A DNA stretch of 64,000 nucleotides from assembly GCF_900107745.1 (NCBI RefSeq), contig NZ_FNRO01000007.1, positions 62,001 through 126,000 on the forward strand, read 5' to 3'. Positions 8,568 through 16,950 of this stretch are shown here, piece after piece (the stretch's first letter is position 1; the number at the start of each line of letters is the position of its first letter). The stretch is from Variovorax sp. YR216. Lineage in GTDB: Bacteria > Pseudomonadota > Gammaproteobacteria > Burkholderiales > Burkholderiaceae_C. Under the pieces are notes generated by a model. It ran no database searches. It saw nothing but the letters and a program-made list of their open reading frames with translations, and was not told the DNA's origin. Both the position numbers and the translations under genes were made by a program.

Positions 8568-9530
8568 TCATACGGACTGGATGAAGTCCAGGCCGGCTTT
8601 CCGCGCGAGCGATCCCGAGCCGAACGCCGCATCGAACTTGCGCACCTCGCGCAAGGCGTAGTGCAGGGGCACTTCCCAGGTGAAGCCCATGCCGCCATGC
8701 AGGTGGATCGACTTCTCGAGCACGAACGCCGCATTCGCGAGCGCGTTGGCCAGCACCGGCCCGGTGCTGCGCACGCGGCCGTCTTCGTCGGTGCGGAGCA
8801 CGCGCTGGATGCCCGCATTCGAGGCCTCCTGCACGAGGCGCATCCGCGCCAGCAGATGACGCACGGCCTGCTTGGCCGAGAGGGGGCGTCCGAACTGCAC
8901 GCGGGTGGACATGTATGCGGCCGTTGCGGCGAGCGCACCTTCGGCGGCGCCGTTGACGAAACCGGCGATCAGGATCTCGCTGTCGCGCTGGAGTGCGGTG
9001 AAGGTGGACGCGTCCACTTCCGCGAGCACCCTGGCTCCGCCCAGCGTCAGCCACGATTGGGGATGCTCCGGGTCGAGCGCGGCATCGTCCTGGATCTCGA
9101 CCGATGCGAGGTCGAGCAGCGCACCGCCGCCCTGACCGTTCGCGACGAGCACCCAGTCGCAGTCGCGTGCGTAGCGGGCGTGGCCCGCGAAGCCGTCCTG
9201 CAGGCTGCCTTGCAGCGCCCAGGTGGCGACGCGCTGGCCGCCGGCCAGTTCCGCGGCCAGCGGGGAATCACCCAGCGCCTTGGCGATCAGGATGGTTTCG
9301 AGCAAGGGCCATTGCAAACGCAGCTTGCCCGCTTCGGCCGCGATGGGCAGGGCGAATTCGATGCCCAGCGCGAGCCCGCCGGCATCTTCATTGGCACAGA
9401 CGCCGCAAAGGCCGGCGCTGGCCAGCACCGTGGCGGCCTCGCGGAAGCCGCGTGCCTGCGCATCGGCGATCGCATCGGCCGCAGCCTGTGCGAACTCTTC
9501 GGGTTGGAGATCGTTGTCCGATGCGCTCAT
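8568..9530 (-). CDS. Acyl-CoA dehydrogenase, shorter subunit
   Basis: This 320-residue protein is shorter than a full acyl-CoA dehydrogenase (about 380-400). The central beta domain is poorly conserved, but the C-terminal four-helix domain is clear: AAYMSTRVQFGRPLSAKQAV, then HLHGGMGFTWEVPLHYALRE. Pairs of a full-length and a degenerate dehydrogenase often form alpha2beta2 enzymes in steroid-like and terpenoid side-chain catabolism, which fits here because the full-length partner gene overlaps its start as ATGA (9527-9530). A heteromeric enzyme is an inference. Confidence 0.88.
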   Translation of the reverse strand: MSASDNDLQPEEFAQAAADAIADAQARGFREAATVLASAGLCGVCANEDAGGLALGIEFALPIAAEAGKLRLQWPLLETILIAKALGDSPLAAELAGGQRVATWALQGSLQDGFAGHARYARDCDWVLVANGQGGGALLDLASVEIQDDAALDPEHPQSWLTLGGARVLAEVDASTFTALQRDSEILIAGFVNGAAEGALAATAAYMSTRVQFGRPLSAKQAVRHLLARMRLVQEASNAGIQRVLRTDEDGRVRSTGPVLANALANAAFVLEKSIHLHGGMGFTWEVPLHYALREVRKFDAAFGSGSLARKAGLDFIQSV

Positions 9531-10744
9531 TTCTGCGACTCCTGGAGGTCCTTGGGCAAGTCCATGATGCGTTGGGCAATGATGTCCAACTGCACTTCGG
9601 TGGTGCCCGCATAGATGGTTTCGGCACGGGCATAGAGGTAAGCCGTGGTGAAGTGCTTGCGAGCACGTTGCGCCAGCGCGCTCGATCGCGGGGTCACCTT
9701 CGACACCACCGACAGCGCCAGGCCCATGAAGGCCTGGTGGCACTCGGACCAGTACAGCTTGGTCAGCGAGCCGCGTGCACCGATCCGGTCGCCCGCCGCG
9801 AGCTGGTCCACCGTGCGTTCGACAAGGCCCTTGAGTGCGGCGATCTCGCCCACGACATCGCCGATGCGCCGCTGGTAGTAGCCGTCATCGAGCAGCTTCG
9901 ACAGCTCGGGGTCGGATTTGCAGGCGGCGACGATCTGGCGCAGCTCGCATTCGAAGCGCCATGCGCGGTACATGCGGTTGGTCGCACGCTCGATCGAGAG
10001 CACGCGGATTGCCGCGTTCCATCCCTCGTCCGGCGCGCCGAGTCGCGCGCTGTCGGGCACCACCACGTTGTCGAAGAACACTTCGGCGAACGAGTCCTTG
10101 CCGTCGATCGACTTGATGGGCACCACGCGGATGCCGGGCGTGTCCATGGGGACGGCGAACATCAGCAGGCCGCGGTGCTTGTCGGCCACCGTGCCGGTGC
10201 GCGTCAGCAACAGGCAGTAGTGCGCCTTGGCCGCGCCGCTGGTCCAGATCTTCTGGCCGTTGATGCGCCAGGTGTCGCCCTCCTGCACTGCCTTGGTCCG
10301 CAGGCGCGCGAGGTCGGAGCCCGCGTCGGGCTCGGAGAAGCCCTGGCACCAGTAGTTGCGCATCGAGAGAATGCGCGGCAGGAAGAACTGCTTCTGTTCT
10401 TCCGTCCCCACGGTCTGGATGATCGGCCCCGCCAGTTCCTTGCCGATCGAGCTCACGCTCTCGGGCATGGCGAGCGCGCCCACTTCCTTGTTGACGGCGA
10501 GGTGTTCGCGCAGCGTCAGCCCCAGCCCGCCATAGGCCTTGGGCCAGGTCATGCCGGCCAGGCCCGCGTCGTACATCGACGCTTCCCAGTCGCGGCACTC
10601 GTCCAGCGTGGGCGTGCGGTACGCGAGGCTGTCGGCACGCATGTGTTCGGGCAGGTTGGCGCGCAGCCACTCGCGCGCGTACTGGCGGTAGACGGCCGGG
10701 CCCGCCGAGGCGTCCGGAATGGCCGGGTGCTTGTCCATGTGCAT
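9527..10744 (-). CDS. Acyl-CoA dehydrogenase, full-length subunit
   Basis: This is a 405-residue FAD enzyme of the acyl-CoA dehydrogenase fold. Landmarks are MTWPKAYGGLGLTLREHL, the substrate and flavin loop CQGFSEPDAGSDLARLRTKA, INGQKIWTSGA, and the C-terminal YAGTTEVQLDIIAQRI. It would introduce a 2,3-double bond into an acyl-CoA and pass electrons to ETF. GAAGG lies before ATG 10744; a second in-frame ATG at 10738 is also possible. The start is 9 bases after the acyl-CoA synthetase stop, and the end overlaps the smaller dehydrogenase subunit. Confidence 0.92.
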   Translation of the reverse strand: MHMDKHPAIPDASAGPAVYRQYAREWLRANLPEHMRADSLAYRTPTLDECRDWEASMYDAGLAGMTWPKAYGGLGLTLREHLAVNKEVGALAMPESVSSIGKELAGPIIQTVGTEEQKQFFLPRILSMRNYWCQGFSEPDAGSDLARLRTKAVQEGDTWRINGQKIWTSGAAKAHYCLLLTRTGTVADKHRGLLMFAVPMDTPGIRVVPIKSIDGKDSFAEVFFDNVVVPDSARLGAPDEGWNAAIRVLSIERATNRMYRAWRFECELRQIVAACKSDPELSKLLDDGYYQRRIGDVVGEIAALKGLVERTVDQLAAGDRIGARGSLTKLYWSECHQAFMGLALSVVSKVTPRSSALAQRARKHFTTAYLYARAETIYAGTTEVQLDIIAQRIMDLPKDLQESQK

Positions 10745-10752
10745 GTGAGCCT

Positions 10753-12894
10753 TCAATGTCCAGGGGTTGAAGATGGGGTCGGGACCATCAGGGCATCGAG
10801 GACGAGCGCGCCCTCGCCCTCGGGCCTGACCAGAATCGGGTTCATGTCGATCTCGGCCACGTCGCCGGCGTGACGGCATGCGAATTCCGACAGCCGTGCC
10901 ACCGTGCGCGCCGCCGCGGCCACGTCGGCCCTGGCCTGGCCGCGTACGCCGTCGAGCAGGGGGAACATCCGCAGGCTGCGGATCATCCGGGTCGCTTCTT
11001 CCTCGGACACGGGCGCGACCTGCACCGCGACATCCTTGAGCACTTCGGCGTAGATGCCGCCCATGCCCACCATGACCACCGGTCCGAAGACAGGGTCGCG
11101 CGAGACGCCGGCAATCAGCTCGACGCCGCCGCGCACCATCGGCGCCACCAGCACGCCGTCCAGGCGCGCTTCGGGCGCGTGCTGCCTCGCGTTGGCCATG
11201 AGGCGGTCGTAGGCCTGCCGCACGGCGTCGTCATCCTTCAGGTCCAGCGCCACGCCACCGATCTCGGTCTTGTGGGCAATGTCTTCCGATGCGATCTTGA
11301 GCACCACCGGATAGCCCGTCGCCTGCGCGCTGCGGACGGCGTCGTCCGCCGAGGCGACCACCTCTTCGCGCGGCACGCTGATGCCCGCGGCCGCCAGCGC
11401 CTTCTTGGCATGGAACTCGTTGCGGAACACCGCGGCGTCCACCTTCTCGACGGGTCCGTTGTAGGCAGCGGCGGGCGGCAGGCCGGCAAGCTGCCCGAGG
11501 CGCACGAGGCCGGCCAGTCCGCTGGCCGCCGCAGGGATGCTCGGGAACACCGGGATGCCCAGCGCATTGATCTCGGCCACCGCATCCGCCGGGCCGCGGC
11601 TGATGATCACCAGCAACCGGTCGGGATGGCTGGCGCGGATCTTCGACAGGGCCTCCAGGTACACGCCGCGCAGTCGCGGGTTGTAGAGCGACAGCGCCAG
11701 AAGCAGCACCAGCGTGCTGCCGTTTGCATCGTTCTGCAGCGCGGTCAGCATCTTGAGCAGGATGTCGGGCCGTGCCGACATCTGGGCCGATGCGTCCACC
11801 GGATTGTTGGTGCCGGCGGTGGGCACCGCCTCGCGGATCAGGGCCTTGGTCGTGTCGGCGAGCTGGGGCAGTTCCATGCCGGCCTGCACCATCGCATCGG
11901 CCATCATGATGCCGAAGCCGCCGGATGCGGCGACCAGCGTCACCGCGCGCGTGGTGGGCAGGCGCTGCGCGCCCAGCAGGACGGCCGCGTGACCCACGTC
12001 GAGCAGTTCCTCGAACGAGTGCACGCGCAGCACGCCATAGCGGCGGAAGACGGCGTCGAACACCGCGTCGGAGCCCATCAGCGCGCCGGTGTGCGAGGCG
12101 GCGGCGGCCTGGCCCTGCTCGGTGGCACCGATCTTGAGGACGATCACCGGCTTGCGCTGCCGGCGCGCCATGTCCAGCGCCAGGGTCAGGCGGCCGGCGT
12201 CGCGGCAGGTCTCCATGCAGCACAGGATGATGCGCGTGGCCGGGTCGTTCGCCAGCGCGGCGATGCCGTCGGCCACGTCCACGTCGGCCTCGTTGCCGGT
12301 GGCGATGAAGCGGCTCACGCCCAGGCCGCGATCGGCCATGCAGCGCATGGTGAAGCTGCCGATGTTGCCGGACTGCGAGACGATGCCCACCTGGCCGGCG
12401 GGCGGCATGCTTTCTTCCAGGGCGATGGAGAACGAGGCCACCAGGTTGTCGACCACGTTCACGGCGCCGAGGCAGTTCGGCCCCAGCAGGCGCATGCCAT
12501 GGTTGCGCGCCACGCCGACCAGTTCGGCCTGCAGTTGCGCGCCCTCGGGGCCGGCTTCGGCAAAGCCGGTGGACAGCACGACCACGCCGCGCACGCCACG
12601 GCTCGCGCAGTCGCGCACCGCTTGCAGCGTCGCCTGCGCAGGCACCGCCACGACGGCCAGGTCGGGCGCGGTCGGCGTGTCCAGGATCGATGCGTAGCCT
12701 GTCAGTCCCTGGATGGTTCCACCCTTGGGGTTGACCGGATAGATCGCGCCCGCGTAGCCGTACTTGCGCAGCAGCTGCACGGGACGGCCGCCGATCTTGG
12801 TGATGTCGTCGGAGGCGCCGATCACCGCGACGCTGGCGGCGCTGAAGAAGGCGTCGAGCCCGGTGCCCGGCGTGGCCTGAACTTGCTTCAACAT
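10753..12894 (-). CDS. Acyl-CoA synthetase, NDP-forming (acetyl-CoA synthetase-like fused alpha and beta)
   Basis: The 713-residue product has a CoA-binding domain (SVAVIGASDDITKIGGRP, about residue 21), succinyl-CoA-ligase-like domains with LLGPNCLGAVN and VGIVSQSGNIGS, the likely phosphorylated His268 in ASHTGALMGSDAVFDA, and a C-terminal ATP-grasp part (VVLKIASEDIAHKTEIGG, VELIAGVSRDPVFGPVV). It would activate a carboxylic acid to its CoA thioester with ATP giving ADP. Its stop lies 9 bases before the next start, and its own start overlaps the region of the upstream hydratase stop. It probably performs the entry step of the operon. Confidence 0.92.
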   Translation of the reverse strand: MLKQVQATPGTGLDAFFSAASVAVIGASDDITKIGGRPVQLLRKYGYAGAIYPVNPKGGTIQGLTGYASILDTPTAPDLAVVAVPAQATLQAVRDCASRGVRGVVVLSTGFAEAGPEGAQLQAELVGVARNHGMRLLGPNCLGAVNVVDNLVASFSIALEESMPPAGQVGIVSQSGNIGSFTMRCMADRGLGVSRFIATGNEADVDVADGIAALANDPATRIILCCMETCRDAGRLTLALDMARRQRKPVIVLKIGATEQGQAAAASHTGALMGSDAVFDAVFRRYGVLRVHSFEELLDVGHAAVLLGAQRLPTTRAVTLVAASGGFGIMMADAMVQAGMELPQLADTTKALIREAVPTAGTNNPVDASAQMSARPDILLKMLTALQNDANGSTLVLLLALSLYNPRLRGVYLEALSKIRASHPDRLLVIISRGPADAVAEINALGIPVFPSIPAAASGLAGLVRLGQLAGLPPAAAYNGPVEKVDAAVFRNEFHAKKALAAAGISVPREEVVASADDAVRSAQATGYPVVLKIASEDIAHKTEIGGVALDLKDDDAVRQAYDRLMANARQHAPEARLDGVLVAPMVRGGVELIAGVSRDPVFGPVVMVGMGGIYAEVLKDVAVQVAPVSEEEATRMIRSLRMFPLLDGVRGQARADVAAAARTVARLSEFACRHAGDVAEIDMNPILVRPEGEGALVLDALMVPTPSSTPGH

Positions 12895-12896
12895 GC

Positions 12897-13667
12897 TCAG
12901 CGACCCTTGAAGACCGGTGCGCGCTTCTCGAGGAAGGCCATGCGTGCTTCGCGCGCGTCCTCGGTCTTCGACAGCGCCACGGTGAACTCCTGCTCGAAGC
13001 GATAGGCGTCGCGCTGCGGCATCAGGTCGACCATGTTGGCCGCGCGCTTCGCATAGACCACCGCCAGCGGCGCCTTCGATGCGATCTCGCGGGCCAGCGC
13101 CATGGTGACGGGCAGCAGGTCTTTCTCGGCGACCACTTCCTCGATCACGTTGCGCCTGAACAGCTCCTGTGCGGTCAGGCGCTGGCCGGTGAAGAACATG
13201 CGGCGCAGCGTGGATCGGCCGAACAGCGTCTTGAGCATCGAGGCGCCGCCGGCCAGGCCGACGTTGATCTCGGGCATCCCGACGGTGACGTTCTCCGAGG
13301 CGTAGAGGATGTCGCAGGAGGCCGCCAGGCCGAGGCCCGCGCCGAGGGCCGTGCCGTTGATGGCCGCGATCACCGGCTTGGTGCATTCGCGGATGGCGTT
13401 GCCGGTTTCGCGCGTGATGCGGTTGTGGTCGAGGAAGTCGCCGGGGACCGTGCTGTCGGGCCGGTCCTTGAGATCGGCGCCGGCGCAGAAGACGCTGCCG
13501 GTGCCGGTCAGCACCGCGCAGCGGATGTCCTCGCGCTCGGAGATCGCATCGAAGGTCGCCACCAGATGGCGACGCATCTCGCGGTTCAGTGCATTGACCG
13601 GCTTGCGGTCCATCGTGACCAGCGCGACGCCCTCGGACACTTCCAAACGAACCCATTCATTACTCAT
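12897..13667 (-). CDS. Enoyl-CoA hydratase/isomerase family protein
   Basis: This 256-residue crotonase-fold protein shows the oxyanion-hole segments FCAGADLKDR and NGTALGAGLGLAASCDI, and a catalytic-type Glu in GMPEINVGLAGG. It would hydrate an enoyl-CoA made by the downstream dehydrogenases. It is followed at 3 bases by the acyl-CoA synthetase gene. The leader and first codons (13647-13680) closely resemble those of the next gene upstream, the Bug receptor, as described in the findings. Confidence 0.92.
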   Translation of the reverse strand: MSNEWVRLEVSEGVALVTMDRKPVNALNREMRRHLVATFDAISEREDIRCAVLTGTGSVFCAGADLKDRPDSTVPGDFLDHNRITRETGNAIRECTKPVIAAINGTALGAGLGLAASCDILYASENVTVGMPEINVGLAGGASMLKTLFGRSTLRRMFFTGQRLTAQELFRRNVIEEVVAEKDLLPVTMALAREIASKAPLAVVYAKRAANMVDLMPQRDAYRFEQEFTVALSKTEDAREARMAFLEKRAPVFKGR

Positions 13668-13687
13668 ACATCACCTCTAGAAAAGAC

Positions 13688-14698
13688 CTACTTCGCCGCC
13701 TTGCCGTCTTCGGCCGCGGCGGCTTCGAATTCCTTGAGCACGCGCGCCTGGTCGCGCCGATAGTCCAGGGCGCTGCCGGCGTACGGCTCCAGAAAGAGTT
13801 GCCGGCGTGCGGTCTTCATGGCCTCGGATGCGAGGGCCTGCTGCACGGCGCGCGAGAGCTGTTCCTTGATCGGGGCCGGCGTGTCGCTGCGCACGTTCAG
13901 GCTGTAGCTGCTGCTGAACACCATGTTGGGCAGGCCGAGCTCCTGGAAGGTCTTCACGCCGGGCAGGAAGTTGTTGCCGCCGGGCAGGCCGGTGGTGGCC
14001 AGCACCTTGACCTTGGGACTGTCCTTGACGGCCTGCGTGGTGCCGATGGTCGTGAAGTAGGCGTCGATCTGGCCCGCGAGGATCGCGGTGAGTCCCTCGG
14101 CGCCGCCCTTGAACGGAATGGTGCGATAGCGGATGCCGAGGTCCCTGGCCATCCGGGCGGCGAGCGTGGAGTACACGCCCACGCCGAGGTCGAGGCTGCC
14201 CACGTCGATTTCGCGGCGCGCGTTCTTCAGGTCGTCGAGCCGCTTCCAGCCGCGGTCGGCCGCCACGATGAAGGCGTAGCTGCTCTGGGCCAGCGGCGCG
14301 AGGATCTCGAAATCGGAGAACTCGTAGGGCAGGCTGGGCGTGGCGAGCTTGGCGCTGTAGAAGCCCTCGGCGCGCACCAGCAGGGTGTAGCCGTCGGCGG
14401 GCTGGCCTTTCGCGGCGATGATGCCGAGCGACGAGCCACCGCCGGGCCGGTTCTCCACGATCACCGGCTGGCCCACGACCTTCGCGAGCTCCTGGCCGAA
14501 GGCGCGTGCGATGTTGTCGGTCGCGGCGCCCGGCGGGTAGGGGACGATCAGCTTGAGCGGCTTCGAGGGGTAGTGCGGCGCCTGCGCCGTCGCGGGCAGC
14601 GACACGATGGCGGCGCAAAGAACGGCCAGGCCGAACAGCGCGCGACGGCCCCTGGACGTCCTGGCAGTCTGCTTCGCACGAATCCGTTCATTGCTCAT
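13688..14698 (-). CDS. Bug/TctC-family periplasmic solute receptor
   Basis: The product has 336 residues. A basic N-terminus and hydrophobic signal (LFGLAVLCAAIVSLPATAQA) lead to the receptor body: YPSKPLKLIVPYPPGAATDN, VENRPGGGSSLGI, and a C-terminal helix pair. It is the first gene of the leftward operon, so it probably binds the acid that the downstream acyl-CoA synthetase activates. No TctA or TctB membrane genes are nearby, which is usual for the large Bug families of Comamonadaceae. Confidence 0.92.
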   Translation of the reverse strand: MSNERIRAKQTARTSRGRRALFGLAVLCAAIVSLPATAQAPHYPSKPLKLIVPYPPGAATDNIARAFGQELAKVVGQPVIVENRPGGGSSLGIIAAKGQPADGYTLLVRAEGFYSAKLATPSLPYEFSDFEILAPLAQSSYAFIVAADRGWKRLDDLKNARREIDVGSLDLGVGVYSTLAARMARDLGIRYRTIPFKGGAEGLTAILAGQIDAYFTTIGTTQAVKDSPKVKVLATTGLPGGNNFLPGVKTFQELGLPNMVFSSSYSLNVRSDTPAPIKEQLSRAVQQALASEAMKTARRQLFLEPYAGSALDYRRDQARVLKEFEAAAAEDGKAAK

Positions 14699-14853
14699 AC
14701 ATCACCTGGAGGACGGGCGCCGGCTCGTGCGGCATCCATCTGAATAAAAAGGCGGCTTTGGTGGCAGAGGAAAGCACCGCTGTCGCCGGTTTGTCTCGTG
14801 CAAAAAATTATAGGAACGACCCCCGAAATCATTTGCCGGTCATCTTGAAGGAG

Positions 14854-14875
14854 AGTCCTGCAGAAAATGCAGCAT
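14854..14875 (+). promoter_or_regulatory. Putative LysR-type operator, copy 1
   Basis: The motif AGTCCTGCAGAAAATGCAG continues with CAT. It contains the dyad TGCA-GAAAA-TGCA, which has the T-N11-A form of LysR boxes. The same 22 bases, with one difference, occur inverted at 19100-19121. The LysR gene at 15877-16839 lies between the two copies and is the natural candidate for binding them. Confidence 0.65.
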
Positions 14876-14928
14876 TCCCCGGCTGCGGGGCTGCTAGGAT
14901 GCCCCGGCGCCTGGATCCGGAGACTTGT

Positions 14929-14976
14929 GGAATTCATCCGAATTCCAATCTCAATTCCTCTTTGTGTGAATTGAGA
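14929..14976. promoter_or_regulatory. Two AATTC inverted repeats just upstream of the SMP-30 gene
   Basis: The first is GGAATTC-ATCC-GAATTCC (14929-14946) and the second is TCTCAATTC, ten bases, GAATTGAGA (14949-14976). Both have perfect arms. The second ends 28 bases before the SMP-30 ATG, where an operator or early-transcript hairpin would act. The binding protein is unknown. Confidence 0.5.
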
Positions 14977-15004
14977 AATAGAAATCGAGCGCCGAAAGAA
15001 ATCA

Positions 15005-15880
15005 ATGAATATTCAGCGCCTCGGCGATTTGAAACTGGCATTGGGCGAATGCCCGATATGGCATGAAGGCCGCCTCTGGCTGCTGGACTGCCGGCAGGGA
15101 CTGATCCTCGCGCTCGACCCGGACAGCGGCGAGGTGACCGCGCGGCACGAGGCGCCGGCCCCCCTCGGCTCCTTCGCGTTCAATGGCGACGGCTGCATCG
15201 TGCTGTCGCTCAAGGAAGAGATCGCCGCGCTGAATCTGCGGGACGGATCGCTGCGCTCGCTGGCGCGCATCGAAGCCAGCCACCCCCATCTGCGGCTCAA
15301 CGACGGCACCGCCCTGGCCGACGGCAGCTTCGTGGCCGGCACCATGCATGTGTTCCGCGAGCCCGGCGAGGCGCCGCTGGGCGGGCTGTACCGCCTGGAC
15401 ACGGGCCTGCGCCTGCACAAGCTGGACGAAGGGCTCGGCATCGTGAACGGGCCGTGCGTCAATCCGGTCAACGGGCGCCTGCATGTGGCGGACAGCGCGG
15501 AGCGGGTCATCTACTCGTATGCGATCGCAGCGGATGGAACGCTCGCGGACAAACAAGTGTTCCTCCGCACCGACGCCTACGACTCCGGGCCCGATGGCTG
15601 CACCTTCGACAGCGAGGGCGGGCTGTGGACCGCGCTGGTGCGCACCGGCGCCATCGCGCGCTTCGACATGCAGGGCGGCCTCACGCGATGGATCGATGTG
15701 CCGGTGGCGCACCCGAGCGCACTGTGCTTCGGCGGGCCGGAGATGGCCGATCTCTTCGTCACCAGCATCAGCGACAGCGGGCGCCTGCACGCCTCGGGAC
15801 CGCTCGACGGCGCCGTGCTCAAGCTGACCGGCGTGGGCTTCCGGGGCAGCGCGCGGCCGGTGTGCCGGCTGGCGCTCTAG
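15005..15880 (+). CDS. SMP-30/gluconolactonase-family protein
   Basis: This 291-residue six-bladed propeller protein has LGECPIWHEGRLWLLDCRQG at the N-terminus (metal-binding Glu), and metal-site residues in RLNDGTALADGSF, GIVNGPCVNP and YDSGPDGCTFDSEGGLW. Family members hydrolyse sugar or aromatic lactones with a divalent metal. It starts the rightward arm, and its stop overlaps that of the convergent LysR gene by four bases. It may open a lactone formed by the Baeyer-Villiger-like activity of the neighbouring monooxygenases; this is inference. Confidence 0.9.
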   Translation: MNIQRLGDLKLALGECPIWHEGRLWLLDCRQGLILALDPDSGEVTARHEAPAPLGSFAFNGDGCIVLSLKEEIAALNLRDGSLRSLARIEASHPHLRLNDGTALADGSFVAGTMHVFREPGEAPLGGLYRLDTGLRLHKLDEGLGIVNGPCVNPVNGRLHVADSAERVIYSYAIAADGTLADKQVFLRTDAYDSGPDGCTFDSEGGLWTALVRTGAIARFDMQGGLTRWIDVPVAHPSALCFGGPEMADLFVTSISDSGRLHASGPLDGAVLKLTGVGFRGSARPVCRLAL

Positions 15881-16839
15881 GTGGTCGCGGGCGGCGCGGG
15901 GTCGAGTCCGGCCGCCTTGCCGTGCGCGAGAAAGCGCAGCTCAGGCCCGGCCACTCTTTCGGCCACGAAGTCGAGGAACAGGCGGATCTTGGCCGGCACG
16001 ATCGGGGTGTCGAGGATGGTGGCGTACATGCCTTCGTCGAAGCCCTTGTTGCTGATCCTGTAGTCGCCGAGCACCCGCACCAGCCGCCCCTGGCGGATGT
16101 CGTTGTGAACGGTGTAGTCGTCGAGCAGCGCGAGGCCTTCGCCGAGGCGGGCCAGTTCCAGCAGTGCGATCCCGCTGTTGGTGATGTGGCGCGGCCGGAA
16201 CGCGATCGGCTTGAGCTGATCCTGTTGCTTGAACAGCCAGGTGTATTCGTCGCCGGGCAGCTGGTAGGCCAGGCAGTCGTGGGCCAGGATGCTCTCGGGC
16301 TCGTCGAGCCCGGGCTTGCCCGCGAGGTAGGCCGGCGAGGCGACGAGGTAGCGTTCGCTCTGGAACAGCATGCGCCGCTTGACCCCGGCTTCGACCGGCG
16401 GCGAGATGCGAAAGTCGACGTCGAACTGGTTGCGCCGCAGGTCCACGGCCGCTTCGCCGAGCGTGAGCTCGATGTGGATCTCGGGGTAGAGCTTGCGAAA
16501 GCCGGCGATCAGCTGCGGCAGCACGCCCAGGCCGAACATCATGCGCGAATGCACCCGGAGCGAACCTTGCGGCGCGGTGCTGATGGCGGTGATGTTGCTT
16601 TGCAGCTCGTTGATGCGCCAGAGAATGCCTTCGAGCTGGCGCGCGTATTCCTGGCCCGATTCGGTCAGCGCGATCTGGCGCGTGGAGCGCAGCAGCAGCT
16701 TGACCTTCAGCTCCTCCTCGATGTCCGTGATCATGCGCGACACCCCGGTCGCCGAGATGCCGAAGCGTCGTGCCGTTTCGGAAAAGTTGCGTGTCTGGGA
16801 GATCGACAGGAACAGTTCCATGGCGCGCAACCTATCCAT
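15877..16839 (-). CDS. LysR-family transcriptional regulator
   Basis: The 320-residue product has a winged helix-turn-helix (about 1-60: FLSISQTRNFSETARRFGIS, then SRMITDIEEELKVKLLLRST) and a periplasmic-binding-like effector domain ending with the typical YATILDTPIVPAKIRLFLDF. It is close to the AaeR/DsdC-like LysR group that has a full-length effector domain. It is divergent from the first luciferase-like monooxygenase and lies between the two copies of the LysR-type box, so it probably controls both arms of the locus. Confidence 0.93.
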   Translation of the reverse strand: MDRLRAMELFLSISQTRNFSETARRFGISATGVSRMITDIEEELKVKLLLRSTRQIALTESGQEYARQLEGILWRINELQSNITAISTAPQGSLRVHSRMMFGLGVLPQLIAGFRKLYPEIHIELTLGEAAVDLRRNQFDVDFRISPPVEAGVKRRMLFQSERYLVASPAYLAGKPGLDEPESILAHDCLAYQLPGDEYTWLFKQQDQLKPIAFRPRHITNSGIALLELARLGEGLALLDDYTVHNDIRQGRLVRVLGDYRISNKGFDEGMYATILDTPIVPAKIRLFLDFVAERVAGPELRFLAHGKAAGLDPAPPATT

Positions 16840-16950
16840 GAATCCTCCAGTTGATGCAGTTCTGATCTGCAGTTTCAGCCATAGCCGTTGCGGTGCGTCT
16901 CTCTAGAATTTCTGAATACATGCGGGCGCCATTTTCCCGCGGAGACAACC

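Larger units (their letters stand above)
14699..15004. promoter_or_regulatory. Divergent intergenic control region
   Basis: This 306-base gap separates the leftward Bug/acyl-CoA operon from the rightward SMP-30 gene, and it carries no convincing gene. It is clearly more A+T-rich than its surroundings and holds three dyads, listed separately: one LysR-type box at 14854-14875 and two AATTC-containing inverted repeats at 14929-14976. Both promoters must lie here. Confidence 0.75.

Noticed and set aside
9104..10873. Long open frame (589 codons) opposite the acyl-CoA dehydrogenase genes
   Set aside because: Antisense shadow of two well-supported dehydrogenase genes; no recognisable domain.
10870..13005. 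Open frame of 711 codons opposite the acyl-CoA synthetase gene
   Set aside because: Antisense shadow; composition dominated by His, Gly, Ala and Arg, and no start context.
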